A DNA stretch of 64,000 nt from Thermoguttaceae bacterium (GTDB lineage: Bacteria > Planctomycetota > Planctomycetia > Pirellulales > Thermoguttaceae): positions 248,001-312,000 of the forward strand of contig JAFQXE010000045.1 of NCBI GenBank assembly GCA_017407125.1, given 5' to 3'. The position numbers were made by a program, and so were the translations under genes. Position 1 is the first letter of the stretch. Every line of letters starts with the position of its first letter. Below, piece by piece: positions 60,524-64,000 of the stretch. The notes under the pieces were generated by a model. It saw only the letters and a list, made by a program, of their open reading frames with translations, did not search any database and was not told the DNA's origin.

Positions 60524-61981
60524 ATGATGAGTATATTAAATTCTTTTATTCAACGGTTGTTTTTAATGACCGCGATTTTGTCAGCGCTTGTTATTATTGA
60601 ATCGGCTTGCTTTGCACAGGACGAACTTCCGCCTGTTCCGAGCTTTACGCCTCAAAGCGTTCCGTCGATGGATTCTACTTCGCGTTCGGATCTGGACAGC
60701 CCCCCGGTGCAGATTCCTGCGCCTAATTCGGTTTCCGTTCCAAGCGCTCCAAGCGATCTCAGCCCCCAGGCGTTGGCAAATCGCCATTTTCAGGAAAATT
60801 TGAAAAAACCGTTTGTCGGTCAGATTCGCGGACTGTGGCCGCCGTCCTTTGACGATTCACGACCTGCTAGCTCTCAGGTTGCGTATGCCGATAATCCAGC
60901 TCCCAACGTCGAGCCGTCTGATCCTGGCTTGCCGCCGCTGCCCAACGAGCCGGAAACGGCGTCTGTCAATCCACCGGTCGCTCAGATTATGCCTATCCGA
61001 GTTCCAGGACCTGGGCAAAATGTGCCGCGTCAGCCAATGAATTCCTATCCGCAGGTTCCTTCGGTTCCCAATCCGAATCCCAGTATTCCGCCGGTTCCGC
61101 CAGTTCCTCAGAATCAGCCGTATTCTTCCCCGGTAATCGCGCCAGTTCAGCCTCCTCAGGCTTCTGTGTCGTCGGTTCCTCCGCAGGCAGCTCCGGTTCA
61201 AGCTCAGAATCCGGGATACATGTTCAGAGGCGGAAGCATTTGCCCGTTGAATATTCGACCGACTCAGCCGGGAGAACATCCCATGGCTCCGCTTGTTCCA
61301 TGGGCAAACGAAGGACTTCAGGCGTTTAACGCTAAAATTAAAGACTATTCCTGCGTCATGATTAAACGCGAAAGAATTAACGGTCAGCTTCAGGATTCCA
61401 GCACGTTGTTTATGAAAATCCGGGAACAGCCGTTTAGTATTTATGTAAAATATCTCAAACCGGACAGAAGAGCCGGTGTTGAAGCTCTATATCGCAAGGG
61501 CTATCATAACGACCAGCTTTTAGGGCACGACGTCGGATTCAAGGCGATGGCTGGCTCTTTGTGGCTTGATCCGAACGGACGACTGGCGATGGCTGGTCAG
61601 AAGTATCCTATTACCGACGGCGGCATTCCGAACCTGGTTCGTAAAATGATTGAAACGGTTCAATTGGATATGAAGAACGACCCGCAGGGCAAAGAGACGT
61701 TTGTTAAATTCGTCGAAAACGGCGTGAGTATCGACGGTCGTCCGTGCATCCGCATAGACGTCATGCATCCTGTCCAGCGATCTTGCTATCGATTCCACCG
61801 GGCGGAAATTTACATCGATAAAGAATGGGGCGTCCCGGTTCGATACGCCGCCTGGATGTGGCCTGCCTATCAAGGTGGAAAACCCGTTCTGGACGAAGAA
61901 TTCACCTATACAAAACTGCAGTTCAATCGCGGCTTTACCGATTGGGACTTCAACGAAAAGAACAGAGAATACAAGTTTTAA
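60524..61981 (+). CDS. DUF1571 secreted protein with proline-rich linker
   Basis: A 485-residue protein. A signal peptide (FLMTAILSALVIIESACFA) is followed by about 210 residues rich in Pro, Val, Ser and Gln (PNPNPSIPPVPPVPQNQP) with no expected fold. The DUF1571 domain follows from about 263: LQAFNAKIKDYSCVMIKRER, LFMKIREQPFSIYVKYLKPD, RAGVEALYRKGYHNDQLLGH, then DGRPCIRIDVMHP and a final EFTYTKLQFNRGFTDWDFN. DUF1571 is largely limited to planctomycetes and its function is unknown; the fold may be LolA/lipoprotein-carrier-like, which is a guess. The stop codon (TAATTAGCAATT) begins a word array. Confidence 0.88.
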   Translation: MMSILNSFIQRLFLMTAILSALVIIESACFAQDELPPVPSFTPQSVPSMDSTSRSDLDSPPVQIPAPNSVSVPSAPSDLSPQALANRHFQENLKKPFVGQIRGLWPPSFDDSRPASSQVAYADNPAPNVEPSDPGLPPLPNEPETASVNPPVAQIMPIRVPGPGQNVPRQPMNSYPQVPSVPNPNPSIPPVPPVPQNQPYSSPVIAPVQPPQASVSSVPPQAAPVQAQNPGYMFRGGSICPLNIRPTQPGEHPMAPLVPWANEGLQAFNAKIKDYSCVMIKRERINGQLQDSSTLFMKIREQPFSIYVKYLKPDRRAGVEALYRKGYHNDQLLGHDVGFKAMAGSLWLDPNGRLAMAGQKYPITDGGIPNLVRKMIETVQLDMKNDPQGKETFVKFVENGVSIDGRPCIRIDVMHPVQRSCYRFHRAEIYIDKEWGVPVRYAAWMWPAYQGGKPVLDEEFTYTKLQFNRGFTDWDFNEKNREYKF

Positions 61982-62250
61982 TTAGCAATTGACAATTAGC
62001 AATTAGCAATTACAGCGAGTACGTCGCGCCGTCCTCGCTGTGTTGTTTTTCTTGTACGGGCGAAGCCATCGCGATCCAGCAGGACAAAGCGACTGACACG
62101 TTCTCAGAATTATTGGTTGTTCCTGTATCTATTGGCAGGCGAGGACGCCTGCGGTCGACGAGGACGTCGACCTTCCGAAAAGAATTCGCCGCCGCTTGCG
62201 TCAATTGCTAATTGCTCATTGATAATTGCTAATTCCTCCCTTCTCCCCCC
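61979..62250. repeat. AATTAGC word arrays and palindromes
   Basis: AATTAGCAATTGACAATTAGC after the DUF1571 gene. GGGCGAAGCCATCGCGATCC near 62057, GGCGAGGACGCCTGC and GGTCGACGAGGACGTCGACC near 62137-62172. Complementary AATTGCTCATTGATAATTGC words at 62207-62233. Confidence 0.65.
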
Positions 62251-62280
62251 TTGAACAATTTTTAGAATCGTGTATATTAT
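62251..62280 (+). promoter_or_regulatory. promoter of tRNA-Ala and probably rpmI-rplT
   Basis: TTGAAC, 18 bp, TATTAT, about 44 bp before the tRNA. Confidence 0.6.
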
Positions 62281-62323
62281 AGCGAAAATTATTTTCGGGG
62301 CGCAGGCGCCGGAAGTTCTTTTT

Positions 62324-62396
62324 GGGGCTATAGCTCAGTTGGGAGAGCATTGCCTTTGCAAGGCAGGGGTCGTCGGTTCGAGTCCGTCTAGCTCCA
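62324..62396 (+). tRNA. tRNA-Ala (anticodon TGC)
   Basis: A complete cloverleaf: acceptor GGGGCTA/TAGCTCC with one G-T pair, D arm GCTCAGTTGGGAGAGC, anticodon arm TTGCC-TTTGCAA-GGCAG with anticodon TGC, variable loop GGGTC-like, T arm GTCGG-TTCGAGT-CCGTC with one mismatch, discriminator A. CCA is not encoded. It lies 60 bp before rpmI and shares its promoter region. Confidence 0.93.
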
Positions 62397-62455
62397 TTTT
62401 AACGTTGTGTAGACGTTAAATTTTATTTGGTTTTAGCATGAATGAGGTAAATTCA

Positions 62456-62659
62456 ATGCCCAAAATGAAAACGCACAAGGGAACGAAGAAACGCTTCCGC
62501 CTGTCCGCTAACGGCAAGGCGATGCATCGTTTCGCTGGTACGAGCCACCTGGCAAGCCGCATGTCGAAAAAACGCCGTCGTCAGCTGCGCGGCACGACTC
62601 CGGTTGCCGACAACACCGCGAAGAAGATTCGCGCTCTGTTGGGCGACTACTCTGCCTAG
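62456..62659 (+). CDS. rpmI: 50S ribosomal protein bL35
   Basis: A 67-residue protein starting MPKMKTHKGTKKRF, as in bL35 generally. ATG 62456 is chosen over the earlier ATG at 62438 because it gives the family N-terminus and has GAGG 8 bp upstream. The protein is very basic, with SHLASRMSKKRRRQLRGTTP in the middle. It is part of the large ribosomal subunit. It is followed by rplT as in most bacteria, but infC, usually directly upstream, is absent and a tRNA-Ala stands in its place. Confidence 0.95.
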   Translation: MPKMKTHKGTKKRFRLSANGKAMHRFAGTSHLASRMSKKRRRQLRGTTPVADNTAKKIRALLGDYSA

Positions 62660-62823
62660 TTTTGTTTCCGTCTGGTTGTCCCTTCGCAGTCGGCGAATTA
62701 TTGCGAACGGACAAATTGTAAAGAACATTTTTTAACGGGTCGGGCAGGATAAACGTTTTATTCCGCCGCCGGGAGTAAAAGGCCTCGATTCGTAACCCTG
62801 TAACGCAACAGGAGATTTTAACC

Positions 62824-63165
62824 ATGAGAACTACCAAAGGTTCAGCTCGCAACCATGCAAAGCGCCGTTTGTTCCGTAAGGCAAAGGGTTTTGTAGGAGG
62901 TCGCAGAAAACTGCTCCGAACTGTCAAAGAGACCTTGATTCGCGCTGGCGTTTACGCCTTCCGCGATCGTAAAGTTCGGAAACGTACAATGCGCGCTCTG
63001 TGGATTGCCCGTATCAACGCCGCCGTTCGTGAAAACGGCATGACCTACAGCCGCTTTATCGAAGCCCTGAAGAAAGCCAACATCACTCTTAACCGCAAGA
63101 GTCTGGCTGAAATGGCTGTCAACGATCCCGCCGGGTTCACCGCCGTCGTCGAAGCCGTTAAATGA
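62824..63165 (+). CDS. rplT: 50S ribosomal protein bL20
   Basis: A 113-residue protein of normal length. The basic N-terminal extension ([20 protein letters not shown]) and the RNA-binding globular part ([40 protein letters not shown]) are those of bL20, which is needed early in 50S assembly and in some bacteria represses its own operon. The gap of 164 bp after rpmI is long and could hold an autoregulatory structure. GGAG lies 9 bp before the ATG. A strong terminator follows. Confidence 0.96.
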   Translation: MRTTKGSARNHAKRRLFRKAKGFVGGRRKLLRTVKETLIRAGVYAFRDRKVRKRTMRALWIARINAAVRENGMTYSRFIEALKKANITLNRKSLAEMAVNDPAGFTAVVEAVK

Positions 63166-63198
63166 GATTTTAACTCTCTGACTAACAAAACATTACGC

Positions 63199-63232
63199 AA
63201 AGCCCTCCTAAAAAGAGGGCTTTGTTTTTTTT
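63199..63232 (+). terminator. terminator of the rpmI-rplT operon
   Basis: A 9-bp stem AAAGCCCTC/GAGGGCTTT, followed by G and eight T. Confidence 0.93.
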
Positions 63233-63668
63233 CGGAGTCGCCGCTTAATGGAAGGCGGTAATGGAGTTCGCCAACGGCGAACGGAATTACGCATTCGCCG
63301 GAACGGCGAAGTTTCTCTGTCCCGTGCACGTACTTGGTTGAGCCCGGTTCGCGGGCGTTCCGCCCGCCGAAGAAAAGCGAGCTTTGCTCGCGATCCGTGA
63401 TGATTTTCAGGCTGCGAAAAAGAGGTTTTCAGCAGGACTTTTTTCCTGATGCGGGCGAGACGCCCGCGAACCGGATGTTCCGGCTGGCTATCCACGTTCC
63501 ATGATTTCTGGTACATCGCAAGCGGCTGACTGCAAGCGGGTTTGTTTCGTACGCCCGGGAACTGACGTTCCCGGCTCGCCTTGTTTTTTAAAACTTCGCG
63601 AACATCCTCCGCTCCTCCGCAACTCCGCGTGAGATTTCCCCGGGGGCTTACGCACCCCGGCTCGCCGC
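63233..63668. repeat. palindrome-rich intergenic region
   Basis: CGGTTCGCGGGCGTTCCGCC with CGCCGAAGAAAA at about 63343-63376. GCGAGCTTTGCTCGCGATCC at 63377-63396. GCGGGCGAGACGCCCGC near 63453. ACGCCCGGGAACTGACGTTC with CCGG near 63550. GGGGGCTTACGCACCCCGG near 63641-63660. No gene is seen. Confidence 0.6.
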
Positions 63669-64000
63669 TTACATCGCGTCAAACTGCAGAACGCGAACTT
63701 CTCGGGGCGCCAGTTTGAACGTGATCGAGTCGCCCTGTTTGTACGTCTTGTTCAGACCGCTTTGAGAGCCGACGACTGCTTTGACGGAGTACGTCTTGCC
63801 GGCGTTGGGAATCATGCCAATCGAGCGGTCGAGGGTAACGACGATTTCTTTCTCTTCGCCGCGGTTGGGGTTGTGAACCGACAGGTATCCTTTCTTGCCG
63901 TCCCAGCCGGAATAGCCGTAAGGGACGCCCGATGCGGGTTTATCCCCGAACATACGCGCTCTCGCAAAGCAGGGATGAATCTCGTCCGCCCATTTCAAGC
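63669..64000 (-). CDS. C-terminal part of a larger protein, possibly a secreted glycoside hydrolase (partial)
   Basis: A minus-strand frame is open to the right edge of the window (110 codons seen) and ends at 63669. The apparent start near 63998 is a TTG that is more likely an internal leucine. The visible part reads as an all-beta C-terminal domain: YGYSGWDGKKGYLSVHNPN, KEIVVTLDRSIGMIP, DSITFKLAPREVRVLQFDAM. A final beta-sandwich ending in LAPREVRVLxF is common in alpha-galactosidase-like and other sugar hydrolases, where it follows the catalytic barrel. The family cannot be fixed without the rest of the gene. Confidence 0.6.
   Translation of the reverse strand, partial: LKWADEIHPCFARARMFGDKPASGVPYGYSGWDGKKGYLSVHNPNRGEEKEIVVTLDRSIGMIPNAGKTYSVKAVVGSQSGLNKTYKQGDSITFKLAPREVRVLQFDAM

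Overview
The window looks like a chromosome segment of a planctomycete (Planctomycetota, probably a Pirellulales/Thermoguttaceae-like lineage; this is an inference). The grounds are DUF1571 and DUF1207 proteins, three large secreted proteins ending in the PEP-CTERM sorting signal (VPEPSTWALL), and a long MoxR/DUF58/VWA plus GldG-type ABC gene set of the kind found in planctomycetes. Housekeeping genes present are thrS, ffh, rny, mnmA, an ymdB-like phosphodiesterase, an ilvE-like aminotransferase, rpmI-rplT and a tRNA-Ala.

Layout. Positions 1-3329 look like the right end of an integrated element. It carries a class II glutamine-amidotransferase-like protein, a small unknown protein and a GS-fold amidoligase, all on the minus strand, and it ends at a 3' half of a tRNA-Arg(CCU) gene, the usual footprint of integration into a tRNA. 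From 3429 to 23939 a minus-strand block encodes, in transcription order, an ABC ATPase, an ABC permease-GldG fusion, a DUF4340 protein, a double-VWA membrane protein, a half-length prepilin-peptidase-like protein, a secreted FGE-fold protein, a MoxR ATPase, a DUF58 protein, a BatA/VWA protein and a very large membrane-anchored coiled-coil protein. From 24400 to 28783 lies an accessory patch: an ankyrin protein, two copies of a membrane protein, and a SUKH-domain protein. Then come thrS, a DUF1207 protein, a PEP-CTERM protein, a RAYT transposase bracketed by its own palindromes, a GNAT protein and ilvE. From 39471 follow a third VWA protein, a 58-residue stand-alone protein resembling the C-terminus of the anaerobic ribonucleotide reductase, the YmdB-like protein, ffh and two giant PEP-CTERM proteins. 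The right end holds rny, a PPP-type phosphatase, mnmA, a pterin-binding methyltransferase-like protein, a MarR regulator, a DUF1571 protein, tRNA-Ala, rpmI, rplT and the 3' end of another gene.

Intergenic DNA is the most unusual part. It is full of (a) short 6-9 bp word arrays (for example GCGAGTT, TTAGGAG, AATTAGT, GGCAGTA, GCTAGTA), which often start at or supply the stop codon of the gene before them and in two cases lie in frame inside genes; and (b) small palindromes with fixed flanks and a variable, base-paired centre. One palindrome family matches the terminal inverted repeats of the RAYT unit at 35801-36831. Several long open frames start too early because they run through these arrays; starts have been moved here for the MoxR, BatA, GldG-fusion, SUKH, ilvE, ffh, mnmA and rpmI genes. 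All assignments come from reading the sequence and from family knowledge; no database search was run.
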